A stretch of 64,000 bases of DNA from an uncultured Pelagibacteraceae bacterium (GCA_902615425.1 CACMPD010000003.1:1-64000), one strand, 5' to 3'; shown: positions 12,462-22,781, numbered from the stretch's first letter. Numbers and translations: made by a program. Notes: generated from the sequence alone by a model not told the origin.

Positions 12462-13895
12462 TTACTTTTTACTAACTTTTTTTGTTTTTTTAACTGGTGA
12501 CTTTGTTTTTGAGGTTTTTGTTTTAGTTTTGTTCGTTGTAGGTTTTTTAGTCTCAACCTTCTTTTCGGTTTTTTCTTTGCCCTCATTTGTATGACTATAT
12601 TCTTGCATTTGAGATTGTTTTAAAATTTTTTCTGCTTCTTCTTTTGAAACTTCTTTCTTGTTTGGTTTTGCTTTTTCTTTTATTAATTTTAAAATTTTTT
12701 CTTCGTAGACTGTGCCTCTCAAGCTAGATAATGCTGAAGGATTTTTTTGATAAAAATCCATGACCATTTTTTCTTGACCTGGCATCATTCTAATTTGTTT
12801 TTGAACTTCAGCTTGTAGTTCCTGTTCTGTTACCTTAATTTGATTTTGCTCACCAAATTCATTTAAAACTAATCCAACTTTAATTCTTTTTTTCGCTATT
12901 TCTTCAAAATTTTTCCTACTTTTTTTTGCATCTTCTTCGGACATTCCTTGAGAAAGTATCTTTACTTCTTCATCAATCAGATTCTCAGGAATTTGAGTAA
13001 TTTTAAATTTTTCTATCTCTTTTAAAATTTGATTTTTAGAGAAACGCTCAAGAGAATTTTTATATTCATCATTTATTTGTTTTGAAATTAAAGATTTTAG
13101 GTCTGTCAAATCTTTTGCACCAAAATTTTTTGCAAATTCATCATCGATTTTTACTGGTTCAGGATTTTTTAATATAGTTATTTTGCATTTAAATTTTGCT
13201 TTTTTATTTATTAATTCTTTTTCAGGAAAGTTTTCAGGCAAAGTGGCTTCAACAGTTTTTTCATCACCTACTTTGACACCCATTAGTTGTTTATCAAAAT
13301 TTTTTAAAAATAAATCTTTACCCAAAGTTAATTGTGTATTTTTACCTTCACCACCTTTAAATGGCTTGTCATCAATAGTGGCATTATAATCAAAAGCTAC
13401 CAAATCACCTTCTTTTGCAATTGAGTCTTTTGGAGCTTCTTTAAAGTTTGGTTGATTTTTTGCTATTTCTTTTATTCTTTTATCTGCCTCAGTTTCATCT
13501 ATTTTTACTAAATACTCATCAAACTTAATATTTTCTATTGGTTTTACCTCAACCTTTGGAAGCTCTGTAACTGAAATAATATATTCAAGATCTTTATCTT
13601 CTCCATAAGTTTTTAGATCTAATTTTGGTTGACCCGCAGGTTTGATATTATTTTCTTGCAATGCTTTGGTTGAAGAGTCTTTAATAACCTTATCTAAGAC
13701 TTCACCAAAAACTGCTTTTCCAAATTGTCTTTTTAAAATTTCCTTTGGTACTTTTCCAGGTCTAAAACCTTTAAGGTTAACAGTTCCTTTAATTTCTTCA
13801 TACCTTTGATCCATGTGAGTATTCATAGTTTTTTTATCTATGAATACTTTTAAATCTTTGTTTAAACCTTTTTTATTTTCTATCGTTACTTTCAT
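12462..13895 (-). CDS. tig: Trigger factor, with lysine/threonine-rich C-terminal extension
   Basis: Ribosome-binding motif [18 protein letters not shown], PPIase domain; tig-clpP-clpX-lon order. Confidence 0.96.
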   Translation of the reverse strand: MKVTIENKKGLNKDLKVFIDKKTMNTHMDQRYEEIKGTVNLKGFRPGKVPKEILKRQFGKAVFGEVLDKVIKDSSTKALQENNIKPAGQPKLDLKTYGEDKDLEYIISVTELPKVEVKPIENIKFDEYLVKIDETEADKRIKEIAKNQPNFKEAPKDSIAKEGDLVAFDYNATIDDKPFKGGEGKNTQLTLGKDLFLKNFDKQLMGVKVGDEKTVEATLPENFPEKELINKKAKFKCKITILKNPEPVKIDDEFAKNFGAKDLTDLKSLISKQINDEYKNSLERFSKNQILKEIEKFKITQIPENLIDEEVKILSQGMSEEDAKKSRKNFEEIAKKRIKVGLVLNEFGEQNQIKVTEQELQAEVQKQIRMMPGQEKMVMDFYQKNPSALSSLRGTVYEEKILKLIKEKAKPNKKEVSKEEAEKILKQSQMQEYSHTNEGKEKTEKKVETKKPTTNKTKTKTSKTKSPVKKTKKVSKK

Positions 13896-13905
13896 AATTC
13901 ATTGA

Positions 13906-13990
13906 TGGTAGGGCGAAAAGGACTCGAACCTTCACAGATTACTCTATCGGTTCCTAAGACCGACGCGTCTACCAATTCCGCCATCGCCCC
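13906..13990 (-). tRNA. tRNA-Leu (anticodon TAG)
   Basis: Reverse complement GGGGCGATGGCGGAATTGGTAGACGCGTCGGTCTTAGGAACCGATAGAGTAATCTGTGAAGGTTCGAGTCCTTTTCGCCCTACCA; long variable arm, TAG anticodon, CCA end. Confidence 0.95.
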
Positions 13991-14079
13991 ACAAATCTTG
14001 AGGTTTTATATATTATTGAAACTATTTGTCCAATGACATTTATTGTAAAATTTATAATTTTTCCTCTATAATGATTATT

Positions 14080-14331
14080 ATGATTGTTTCACCTTGTATA
14101 AGTATTTGTAAAACTGATCCTAAAACTGGATATTGTTATGGCTGTGGCAGAAATAATGATGAAAAAAAAACTTGGAAACAAGAGGATACTTCAGATCAAT
14201 GGAAAATAGAAAATCTTAAAACAATTAAGGCTAGATTGTCTGGATGGCAATTAGAAAGTTTTGAAGAGTCCTATACATATAAAATTGAAAATGGTATTTC
14301 TCTTTTTAAAAAAAATTTAAAAAATGAGTAG
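14080..14331 (+). CDS. DUF1289-family small protein (ORF open from 14026; internal ATG at 14080 more likely)
   Basis: SPCISICKTDPKTGYCYGCGRNNDE: cysteine pattern and WQ...R of DUF1289 proteins. Confidence 0.7.
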   Translation: MIVSPCISICKTDPKTGYCYGCGRNNDEKKTWKQEDTSDQWKIENLKTIKARLSGWQLESFEESYTYKIENGISLFKKNLKNE

Positions 14332-14496
14332 AACTACAATAGTATCAATTATTTATATAATAGGCCTTATCTTTGGAGCTGTATTTCTTAAAATATGGAG
14401 TGCAGACACCAATGTATATAAAGGTCTTTTAGGACTTGGCTGGACAGCTATATTTTTAATAAGTTTATTTTTAGCTGACAAACATGAAAAAAGTTA
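14326..14496 (+). CDS. 56-aa putative membrane protein (DUF2842-like)
   Basis: Manual translation MSRTTIVSIIYIIGLIFGAVFLKIWSADTNVYKGLLGLGWTAIFLISLFLADKHEKS*; overlaps neighbours at both ends. Family call is tentative. Confidence 0.5.
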
Positions 14497-14906
14497 AATA
14501 TTTTATCATTTTTTTATTATTCATTTTACCCATCCAAAATTTAAGATCTGAGATCATAGTAATGAGTTCTTGTGACGACAAACAAGATGAGTTTTTAAAG
14601 AATGAATACATACTTAATTTGAATGAATTAATCATGGTCAGAAACTATGTATACAAAGAAAAAACTTATCAAAAATACAGATTAACTGATCTTAGTGTAA
14701 AGAAATCTAACTCATATGTAAGAAATATTTACGAGGAAAATGGAAAAATTTTAACTCACAAACATGGATATCCACAATTTTATACTCAAATACTTTTTGA
14801 AAAAGGCAAACAAGAAGTTTATATGAAAACTGTTTTAAATGATGAAGAGGGAATTTCTAAGATTTCTACATGTAAAAAAGTTGAAAAATTCGATAGTGAA
14901 AGTTAA
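14484..14906 (+). CDS. Hypothetical protein with signal peptide
   Basis: 140-aa ORF, N-terminal KYFIIFLLFILPIQNLRSE. Confidence 0.65.
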   Translation: MKKVKYFIIFLLFILPIQNLRSEIIVMSSCDDKQDEFLKNEYILNLNELIMVRNYVYKEKTYQKYRLTDLSVKKSNSYVRNIYEENGKILTHKHGYPQFYTQILFEKGKQEVYMKTVLNDEEGISKISTCKKVEKFDSES

Positions 14907-15028
14907 TTTTTTTTACCTTTTTTTGTAAAGTTTCTTTTTTTTTGACCAAATCGACTTTGAGTAATGTTACTTCTGTGTCTAGCATAAGCTTGTTTTTGTG
15001 CTTGTTTCATTGCTCTTTTTGATGACAT
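14903..15028 (-). CDS. 41-aa highly basic protein (below ORF-track cutoff)
   Basis: Manual translation MSSKRAMKQAQKQAYARHRSNITQSRFGQKKRNFTKKGKKN*; convergent overlap with the preceding stop codon. Confidence 0.55.
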   Translation of the reverse strand: MSSKRAMKQAQKQAYARHRSNITQSRFGQKKRNFTKKGKKN

Positions 15029-15042
15029 AAAATTAATTAATT

Positions 15043-15975
15043 TTATTTTTTACAGATAACACAAATTCTACCCATAAATAACTCATCCAAGTATTTTATA
15101 AAAACAAGTGGATAAAATAAAAAACTTAATAATTTAAAAAATATTTTTTTAGATCTTCTTCCATCTGTTAATATTGGTCTTTTTATCCATTTCACATTTG
15201 ACCAATTATTTTTCTCCAATATTTTTTCAAATTTTCTGATAGAGGTTCCATTTAAAGTTGGAAGCTTTTCCCATTCTTCCAAGTTAAATTTTTCTCCATT
15301 GTACCACTTTGCAGAGTCTCCTCGTTCTTTTAAAATTTCATAGTAATTTTTTGAAACTTTATCAGAATTAAAAAACCAATGAATACATGGAAGGTTTGTG
15401 ACAAAATTTAAATGAGACTCGAATGGTTGAAGAAATTGTGGAAAAACAGCTAATAAACTTCCACCAGGTTTCAAAACCCTATAGCATTCATCCATTGTAA
15501 TTTTTAAATTTTGGACATGTTCAAAAGTGTCTGTACTTACGACAAAGTCAAAAAAATTGTCTTGATAAGGTAATTTTTCTCCAATACCAATTTTAAAATC
15601 AGCGTTAATTTTTTTTTCTGATGCAAACTCATCAGCTGCTACTTTAAAGATAGGGTTAATATCTATTCCATAAGCTTTTTCCAATTCATAATTTTCATAC
15701 CAAGCTGATAATCTTCCACCAGTAAAACAACCTAAGTCTAGTAAAGTTTTATCTTTAAGCGTTTTAGGATCTAAATTTTTTAAAAAATAATTTTCCATCC
15801 ACGAAAATTTTTTATCTTTTTCAATATCATATCGTGCCATACAAGTGGCTTTCCTAATCTCTTTCTTTTTAGTCTCGGTATTTTTTAAATAAATATCGTG
15901 ATTAAAAACCTCCCAATTTTCAAAATTTTTCTCTGATGGAAAGGTTTGAAATGTTTTCATTAAAAATTTAATCAT
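15043..15975 (-). CDS. SAM-dependent methyltransferase (class I, Methyltransf_11-like)
   Basis: LLDLGCFTGGRLSAWYE motif I and FDFVVSTDTFEHVQNLKITMDECYRVLKPGGSLLAVFP. Confidence 0.8.
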   Translation of the reverse strand: MIKFLMKTFQTFPSEKNFENWEVFNHDIYLKNTETKKKEIRKATCMARYDIEKDKKFSWMENYFLKNLDPKTLKDKTLLDLGCFTGGRLSAWYENYELEKAYGIDINPIFKVAADEFASEKKINADFKIGIGEKLPYQDNFFDFVVSTDTFEHVQNLKITMDECYRVLKPGGSLLAVFPQFLQPFESHLNFVTNLPCIHWFFNSDKVSKNYYEILKERGDSAKWYNGEKFNLEEWEKLPTLNGTSIRKFEKILEKNNWSNVKWIKRPILTDGRRSKKIFFKLLSFLFYPLVFIKYLDELFMGRICVICKK

Positions 15976-15981
15976 AAAATG

Positions 15982-16539
15982 CTAATTTATATTAGATATA
16001 CTACCAATCAATTTAAAATTCATATCTGAGATTACAATTTCGCCAGACGATGGTGCATAGTCTAAAATTTCAAGAATGACAACATAATGTGTAACAAAAA
16101 TCAAATTTTTCTTTTTATCCCATTTATCTATATAAGATCTAAGATTTTTAATTTGTAAATTCTTATTTTTTTTAAATTTTTCACTAAAAAAAGAATTGAG
16201 AAATTTTTCTGTTTTATATTCAGAGAAAGCAATAGAGGCTGTTTCTTTGCAACGACACCACTCGCTTGAAATCACCTCTTTAATTGGAATTTTCTCTTTA
16301 TTAAAAAAATTACCAATTTGTTTTGCTTGTTCTCTTCCAACTTCATTCAAATTTCTTTGCGTTTCACAGTTTAAGATATTAAAATTTTCTGGATCCCCAC
16401 CTCCAGGCGCAAGTGCATGTCTGATAAATATAATTTTACCCCCATTTTTAAGTTCATTGATTAAATTCTTATTTGATTCAGCTTTAATCGTTGTAGTTAA
16501 AGATATAAAAATGATAAATAAAATTTTTATTAATTTCAT
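15982..16539 (-). CDS. Histidine phosphatase (phosphoglycerate mutase-like) family protein
   Basis: IIFIRHALAPGG RHG-like motif, SEWCRCKETA, FVTHYVVI. Confidence 0.8.
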   Translation of the reverse strand: MKLIKILFIIFISLTTTIKAESNKNLINELKNGGKIIFIRHALAPGGGDPENFNILNCETQRNLNEVGREQAKQIGNFFNKEKIPIKEVISSEWCRCKETASIAFSEYKTEKFLNSFFSEKFKKNKNLQIKNLRSYIDKWDKKKNLIFVTHYVVILEILDYAPSSGEIVISDMNFKLIGSISNIN

Positions 16540-16541
16540 TT

Positions 16542-17222
16542 ATGAATATTAAATTTAAAAAATTAAATAACACAATAATTAAATGTAAAAAATGTCCACG
16601 TTTATCAAATTTCATAAAAAAAATTTCATTAGAAAAACGAAAACAAAATAAAAATGAAAAGTATTGGGGAAAACCTGTAACTGGTTTTGGTGAAGTCAAT
16701 GCAAAATTAATGATTATAGGTTTGGCGCCTGCGGCTCATGGAGGAACTAGAACAGGAAGAGCTTTTACTGGAGATAAATCAGGCGATTTTTTATTCAAAA
16801 GTCTCCATAAGGTAAATATATCTAATCAAAATTTCTCTGAAAAAAAAGGCGATGGATTAAAACTTAAATCTACCTACATAACAAATATATTAAAATGTGT
16901 GCCTCCTGAAGACAAACCTAAAAATGATGAATTAATCAAATGCTCAAATTATTTTATTAGTGAATTAGAACAATTAAAAAAGCTTAAAGTAATTGTTGCG
17001 TTAGGTAAGGTAGCTTTTGATAATTGTCTAAAAATTTACAAAAAGAAATTTAATATTAATAAAAAATTTGAATTTAAACACGGAAAAAAATATTTACTAC
17101 CCGATAATAAAATATTAATTGCTTGCTATCATCCTAGCCCTAGAAATGTTAATACTAAAGTTATAACACCTTTAATGATTAACAATTTGTTTAAAAAAGC
17201 AAAAAAATTTTCTACACTTTAA
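16542..17222 (+). CDS. Uracil-DNA glycosylase, family 4/5 (UdgB-like)
   Basis: CKKCPRLSNF Fe-S cysteines, MIIGLAPAAHGGTRTGRAFTGDKSGDFL, CYHPSPRNVNT. Confidence 0.85.
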   Translation: MNIKFKKLNNTIIKCKKCPRLSNFIKKISLEKRKQNKNEKYWGKPVTGFGEVNAKLMIIGLAPAAHGGTRTGRAFTGDKSGDFLFKSLHKVNISNQNFSEKKGDGLKLKSTYITNILKCVPPEDKPKNDELIKCSNYFISELEQLKKLKVIVALGKVAFDNCLKIYKKKFNINKKFEFKHGKKYLLPDNKILIACYHPSPRNVNTKVITPLMINNLFKKAKKFSTL

Positions 17223-17634
17223 TTGTGTCACAAAAGTAAGGTTTAAATTTTGAGTATATATCTTCAGGTATTTTAACTGGCTTACCGTCTTTATTTATGA
17301 AAACTAAATGAACTTGTGCTTCAACTATAATATCTTCACCTTTTGTAATTATTTGGTTCATAAAGAAAGAGGTTTTAGTTATAGATTTAACAAAAGATCT
17401 GATAGTTAATTCATCTTCTAAAAATGCTGATTTTTTATATTCAATGTTACAAGACTTGACGATTATTAACGAACCAAATTGTTCTTGAACTTTCTTATTA
17501 CTAAAACCTATTGAAAATAGAGCCTCTGTTCTTGCTCTTTCCAAGTACTTTAAATAATTAGCATAATAAACCACTCCACCAGAGTCTGTATCCTCATAAT
17601 AAACTTTTAATTTGTGAAAAAAATTTTCATGCAT
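17212..17634 (-). CDS. ybgC: Acyl-CoA thioesterase, YbgC/4-hydroxybenzoyl-CoA thioesterase family
   Basis: VYYEDTDSGGVVYYANYLKYLERARTE hotdog-fold signature. Confidence 0.85.
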   Translation of the reverse strand: MHENFFHKLKVYYEDTDSGGVVYYANYLKYLERARTEALFSIGFSNKKVQEQFGSLIIVKSCNIEYKKSAFLEDELTIRSFVKSITKTSFFMNQIITKGEDIIVEAQVHLVFINKDGKPVKIPEDIYSKFKPYFCDTIKV

Positions 17635-17658
17635 AAGAAAATTATATCAAATAATTTT

Positions 17659-18309
17659 CTAATTTGCTGAAAAATAGATATTTTGAAAATATGCTATAGC
17701 TTTCATTTTAGAATTATCGGTATCAGACATGATAGCTAACCCATCTAATTCATTTACATCTAAATCGTGGAATTTTTTAAAATCTTCTTTGACATTTGCT
17801 TTAACAGTAACCCACTGATTGAGATTATTTTTGGTTGTAGATAAAACATTATCTATTGATTTTTTGGTATAAGGGCTTGGTGAACTAAATCCAATTTCGT
17901 TGTTACTTGAAAAGACATAATTTATTGCCCTATTAGAAAGCGGTGTTGCACCAGTCTTTTTTACTGCAAATACTCTGGCTGCAAAATCATGTCCTTTTTT
18001 TGTATTTTCTTTTATCCCAGATAAATCTTTTTCAACTTTCCATGTAATATTGATAAAAGGTGTCTTATTAAGGTCAATTTTCACTTCTTTTCCTAAACCA
18101 GAGGCAGCATTATCAGCAACTGATTTTAAAAAATTGCCATTTTCATTAGATCCAACTGAGTAATTTGTCTTATTGTCCGCACCTCTCACCTTTCTGACCT
18201 CAAGTTGTGAAAGTTCAGCTTCGGTAAATTCAAATACTTTTATTTCACTAGCTACACCAATCTCAATTAATAAAAAGAGGCTTATTAAAAGTTTAAAAAT
18301 TATTTTCAT
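17659..18309 (-). CDS. DUF3047-like secreted protein
   Basis: Signal peptide; ITWKVEKDLSG, RVFAVKKTG, RAINYVFSSN, LDGLAIMSDTDNSK resemble DUF3047. Confidence 0.65.
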   Translation of the reverse strand: MKIIFKLLISLFLLIEIGVASEIKVFEFTEAELSQLEVRKVRGADNKTNYSVGSNENGNFLKSVADNAASGLGKEVKIDLNKTPFINITWKVEKDLSGIKENTKKGHDFAARVFAVKKTGATPLSNRAINYVFSSNNEIGFSSPSPYTKKSIDNVLSTTKNNLNQWVTVKANVKEDFKKFHDLDVNELDGLAIMSDTDNSKMKAIAYFQNIYFSAN

Positions 18310-18392
18310 AAGTTTTTAAAAAAAATTGTTAATACATTATTTTGACAAAATTTAAACAATCAAAAATCAATTTCTATTCGTATATATAAATT

Positions 18393-18530
18393 ATGAAGAC
18401 AATATCCATTTTTATCTTATTAATTTACTGGTCAATAATGATTTTTGCTCCAGTGATGTCAAAAGATGTAAAATTTAGCAGGGCCAAACTAAATCAAACA
18501 AAGATAGTAGAGATAAAACCAAGAGGTTAA
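18393..18530 (+). CDS. 45-aa putative secreted/membrane micro-protein
   Basis: Manual translation MKTISIFILLIYWSIMIFAPVMSKDVKFSRAKLNQTKIVEIKPRG*; stop overlaps the convergent SDR stop. Confidence 0.4.
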   Translation: MKTISIFILLIYWSIMIFAPVMSKDVKFSRAKLNQTKIVEIKPRG

Positions 18531-19279
18531 TAGGTCGAACGACCCCCACTGATATCAAAAACTGCTGCAGTTGAGAATGTATTCTCCTCTGAAGATAACC
18601 AACAGACTAAAGAGGTAAATTCTTCGACCTCAAGAAATCGTCCTCTTGGCACTTTTGATAACATTCTTTGGACGTGTTCTTTGCTCATTTGGTCCAAAAT
18701 TCTGGTTTTAGCACCTGCAGGAGTAACAGCATTTACTGCTATATTCTTATCCGCAAGCTCTTTACCTAATGATTTTGTTAGTCCAATTGCTCCAGCTTTT
18801 CCAACGCTATAAGCACTAGCGTTTGCATTGCCATCTTTACCTGCTACTGAGGCAACATTAACTATCCTACCATAATTATTTTTGATCATATTCGGCACAA
18901 TTGTTCGACAACAATTAAAAGTACCCATTAAATTTATATCAACAACCTTTTTCCACATCTCAATATCATATTCCCACAAAGTTGCTGTTGGACCAGTAAT
19001 ACCAGCGTTATTAATCAATATATCAATATTTTTTTGCTCAGTGATTTCTTGCACACATTCTTCAACTTTTGAGTAATTTGAAATATCAACAATATAAGAA
19101 CTTAGATTGGGACTTTTAATATCTTCAATCGCTTTTTCGACCATTTTCTTATCATTGTCCCAGATAATCACACTCGCACCCGACCTTATTAATCTTTTTG
19201 TAATGTCTAAACCAAAGCCTTGTGCACCGCCAGTAACAATTGCAGTTCTGCCTTTAAAATCAAAAGAAATTTTATCCAT
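18527..19279 (-). CDS. Short-chain dehydrogenase/reductase
   Basis: TGGAQGFGLDI cofactor motif, NNAGITGP, YSVGKAG catalytic motif. Confidence 0.85.
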   Translation of the reverse strand: MDKISFDFKGRTAIVTGGAQGFGLDITKRLIRSGASVIIWDNDKKMVEKAIEDIKSPNLSSYIVDISNYSKVEECVQEITEQKNIDILINNAGITGPTATLWEYDIEMWKKVVDINLMGTFNCCRTIVPNMIKNNYGRIVNVASVAGKDGNANASAYSVGKAGAIGLTKSLGKELADKNIAVNAVTPAGAKTRILDQMSKEHVQRMLSKVPRGRFLEVEEFTSLVCWLSSEENTFSTAAVFDISGGRSTY

Positions 19280-19283
19280 AAAA

Positions 19284-20741
19284 CTACTCTCTAGCTAAGA
19301 GGTAATAAACAAAAGCTGTAACAAAAGCACCAATAATCCATGAGTAAGATTGTAAAAACATAAAATTTGTGTTCCAAATTGTTGAAGCAGAAAAAATAAA
19401 TCCTAATATTAAAGAATAAACCCCTTTAAGGTGCCATCCTCCTGAATAATAATAAGTTCCACTAGTTTCAAGTGAGTATATATCTTTGTTTTCTAATTTT
19501 CCTTTTTTAACCATGTAAAAATCAGCAATCATTAAACCAAATAGAGGACCAAAAAAAGCACCGATCGTATCTATATAAGATAAGACCCCAACCTGGCTTA
19601 AAAAAGTTAACCAAAAAACTCCTATAATAAATCCAAAAATAGCAATTACATAACTAGCGCTTTTTAAAGAAAAAGATGAGGGGTCAAAATTAATTAATGT
19701 ATATTGAGAGGGAACAAAGTTTGCTATCAAATTTGTTGATGCAGAAGCAATAATAATAAAAATCAAGGCTAAAGAAACCAAAAGAATATTATCTAATTTT
19801 CCAATTATATCTGTTGGGTTAGTTAAAATCATCTCTACATTTTGCTCGTTTAAATTTTGAAATGCATCAGCACCTGTAACAATAAATAATGCAAAAAATG
19901 AAAAAATTATTAGATTTAAAATTAAGCTTAAATTACCTTTTTTTAGCTCTTGTTCATTTTTAACATATCTAGAAAAATCGCCAAATGATAAAATTATAAT
20001 TGAAAAAAAGGTAAATGTAGTCCCTGCAACTGTAATTATTGGACCAACATTATTTGGATTAAAGATATTTTGAAAATCTAAAACATCTATGAAAGATTGA
20101 GCGGTCAGTTTTACATCGGATAATAAAACAATAAAGAAAAACATTATCATTGCAGCATAAATCGTTAATGCAGAAAACTTGATTAATTTTTTATTATAAT
20201 TCATGCCGACACTAAACAAGTAAGTTTGCAGTATAATTGAAATCAATATAGCAGCCCAATCGATAATGTTTAATCCTATGAAAAAAACTAATAAAATTTC
20301 TTTTTGTAAAATTGAATTATCTACTGAGTACATTAAAACCCGAATTAAGAAACCAATCGCCTTTGATAAAAAGTATGTTTGAATACCAAACATAAATATT
20401 CCAACAATACTTCTCAACAACCCAAAAAATTGGGCGCCTCTAAATCCTAATGACGATCTTAATAAAACAACAAATGGTAATCCAAATTTCTGGGATGGTT
20501 TCCCAATTAAGTTACAAAATATATAAACAAAAAAAGTTCCTAAAATTGTTCCAAAAAGAACTACTGCAGTATTTAAATTATAAATTAAGTACAAAGATGC
20601 AATTAGTGAAAATCCAATAACACTTTGAATATTAACCCCCCAAAAACAAAACAAATCCTTCCAATCCCAAGTTTTATTGTTAGGGTTGACAGTTACTAAA
20701 TCCCAGTTAATGAGAGTTTTTTTTGTTTTTTGCTGACTCAC
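19284..20741 (-). CDS. NCS1-family nucleobase/thiamine/allantoin-type permease
   Basis: Polytopic; WDWKDLFCFWGVNIQSVIGFSL and GLPFVVLLRSSLGFRGA resemble NCS1 symporters. Confidence 0.75.
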   Translation of the reverse strand: MSQQKTKKTLINWDLVTVNPNNKTWDWKDLFCFWGVNIQSVIGFSLIASLYLIYNLNTAVVLFGTILGTFFVYIFCNLIGKPSQKFGLPFVVLLRSSLGFRGAQFFGLLRSIVGIFMFGIQTYFLSKAIGFLIRVLMYSVDNSILQKEILLVFFIGLNIIDWAAILISIILQTYLFSVGMNYNKKLIKFSALTIYAAMIMFFFIVLLSDVKLTAQSFIDVLDFQNIFNPNNVGPIITVAGTTFTFFSIIILSFGDFSRYVKNEQELKKGNLSLILNLIIFSFFALFIVTGADAFQNLNEQNVEMILTNPTDIIGKLDNILLVSLALIFIIIASASTNLIANFVPSQYTLINFDPSSFSLKSASYVIAIFGFIIGVFWLTFLSQVGVLSYIDTIGAFFGPLFGLMIADFYMVKKGKLENKDIYSLETSGTYYYSGGWHLKGVYSLILGFIFSASTIWNTNFMFLQSYSWIIGAFVTAFVYYLLARE

Positions 20742-20766
20742 TTAGACAATATAAAACTTTAATATT

Positions 20767-22119
20767 CTACTGTCCATATAAGAGAGTTGGTAACCAAAGT
20801 GCAATTTTCGGAAATATAATGATCAAAACTAATCCTATTACTTGAAGGACCATAAACTGCATCATTCCATAGTAAATATCTTTTAAATCCCATTCAGGGA
20901 CAACTCCTTTTAAAAAATACGCTGAGAGTGCTACTGGAGGTGAGAGCCAAGCGGTCTGTAAATTAACGGCAACTAAAATTGCAAACCAAGTTAAATTAAA
21001 TCCTAATGCCTCTACCAATGGTAAAATTATTGGAATAATAATCATTACAATCGGTACCCATTCTAGTGGCCAACCTAATAAAAAGATCATCACCATTATC
21101 ATTGCTAGAATTAAATATTTATTCATCTCTAAACCTAATAAAAATTCAGTTAATAAAGTTGGAGTTCCTAATCTTGCAAAAACTGCACCAAAAAAATTTG
21201 ATGCTGCAACCAATACCATTATTAAAGCAGTAATCTCTAATGTTTTCACTAATGCCTCTTGAAGTTTTGAAAGAGTTAATTTTTTATAAGCTAATGAAAG
21301 TAATAAAGCACCCATAGCTCCACAACCTGCTGCTTCTGTTGGAGTTGCAAACCCAAATAAAATACTACCTAATGCAGCAAATACTAAAGCTGCTGGAGGA
21401 ACTAAACCTAAGAAAAATTCTATCCATACTTCTTTCATGCTAGCAGCTCTCATGTCATCAGGTAATACAGGTCCAAGTTTTGGATTAATCATGCATCTGA
21501 TTGTTGTGTAAGCTGCATACAAACTTGCAAGAAGAATTCCTGGTAAAATTGCAGCTGCAAATAAATCTATAACTGGAATTTCCATAATAGGTCCCATTAC
21601 AACAAGCATAATGCTTGGTGGAATTAAAATTCCTAAAGTACCACCAGCAGTAATAGTACCAGCAGCAAGTTTTACATCATAACCTGATCTGTTCATTGAC
21701 TTAGCAGCCATAATTCCCAGAATTGTCACTGATGCACCAACAATTCCTGTTGCTGCCGCGAATATAACTGAAACGAATAAAACTGCGTAATATAAAGAAC
21801 CCTTAACTTTCGCTAGCATCATTTGAAATGCTGAAAACAATCTCTCCATTAATCCAGCTTGTTCCATCATAATACCCATAAAAACAAAGAGCGGGACGGC
21901 GGCGAGCGTTTGTTCGGTCATGACCATTGAAAATTGAAGGGTCATTAAATAAAAAACTAATTTTCCAAACCCAAGATAACCAAATACAAATCCTAGAAAT
22001 ATTAAAGTGAATGAAATGGGAAACCCTATAAATATTGCAAATAGCATCACGCCAACTAAAATAAAACCTAAAATAGCTGGATCAATGAATTCTGCTATCA
22101 TTTTTTCTCTCCTGGCCAC
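20767..22119 (-). CDS. dctM: TRAP transporter large permease (DctM)
   Basis: GGTLGILIPPSIMLVVMG, LSPPVALSAYFLKG; DctM topology. Confidence 0.92.
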   Translation of the reverse strand: MARREKMIAEFIDPAILGFILVGVMLFAIFIGFPISFTLIFLGFVFGYLGFGKLVFYLMTLQFSMVMTEQTLAAVPLFVFMGIMMEQAGLMERLFSAFQMMLAKVKGSLYYAVLFVSVIFAAATGIVGASVTILGIMAAKSMNRSGYDVKLAAGTITAGGTLGILIPPSIMLVVMGPIMEIPVIDLFAAAILPGILLASLYAAYTTIRCMINPKLGPVLPDDMRAASMKEVWIEFFLGLVPPAALVFAALGSILFGFATPTEAAGCGAMGALLLSLAYKKLTLSKLQEALVKTLEITALIMVLVAASNFFGAVFARLGTPTLLTEFLLGLEMNKYLILAMIMVMIFLLGWPLEWVPIVMIIIPIILPLVEALGFNLTWFAILVAVNLQTAWLSPPVALSAYFLKGVVPEWDLKDIYYGMMQFMVLQVIGLVLIIIFPKIALWLPTLLYGQ

Positions 22120-22712
22120 TCACCTTTTTTAGCTGCCCAATAACTTTTTAGTAATTCTGAGAAACCTTGAATTAATAAAAAAATAATTCCAAGTAACAAA
22201 CACGTTTTAATAGGCCACATATAGGGCATCCAAGTAGTATCCATTCCTCGTTCACCCCTTCTAATTGACTCTTCAACAAAACCTATAGTCATATAAAGAA
22301 AAACAATTAGTCCTGGAAAATAAAATAAAAGATATAACCAGAAATCAATAAGACCTTGTGTTTTAGTTTTAAAATTTCTGTATAAAAAATCAGCTCTTAT
22401 ATGCACTCCTCTAGAAAGAGCATATCCTGCACCAAGCATAAATAATGCGCCATAAAGAAAACGGCTTATGTCGTAAGCCCAAATTGTTGGTGCTAAAAAT
22501 AATTTTCTTGCAAGAACTTCATAGGTCATTGCAAAAATGAGTGGCATCAGTATCCAACAAACAATACTACCAATCCACTTACTAAATTTATCAATATTAA
22601 CAATAGATTTAGCCATCCATGATGGCATATCGGTTGGCATTTTACCTGATCCACCCCGCCTTTCGGCAATCATTTCATCAGAGATATCTAGTTTACCAGG
22701 TTCGTCTGCCAT
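22098..22712 (-). CDS. dctQ: TRAP transporter small permease (DctQ)
   Basis: EVLARKLF...RGVHIRADFLY typical of DctQ; between dctP and dctM. Confidence 0.9.
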   Translation of the reverse strand: MADEPGKLDISDEMIAERRGGSGKMPTDMPSWMAKSIVNIDKFSKWIGSIVCWILMPLIFAMTYEVLARKLFLAPTIWAYDISRFLYGALFMLGAGYALSRGVHIRADFLYRNFKTKTQGLIDFWLYLLFYFPGLIVFLYMTIGFVEESIRRGERGMDTTWMPYMWPIKTCLLLGIIFLLIQGFSELLKSYWAAKKGEWPGEKK

Positions 22713-22733
22713 AAAATTTTAGTTAAAAAAATT

Positions 22734-22758
22734 AGAGCGGACTTTAAAAGTCCGCTCT
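22734..22758 (-). other. Intercistronic hairpin between dctP and dctQ
   Basis: Near-perfect palindrome AGAGCGGACTTT-A-AAAGTCCGCTCT in the 69-nt gap. Confidence 0.75.
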
Positions 22759-22781
22759 AAAAAATCAAGATTGATTACTGA

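Noticed and set aside
16196-16552. 118-aa plus-strand ORF opposite the histidine phosphatase
   Set aside because: Antisense shadow; the phosphatase motifs support the minus strand.
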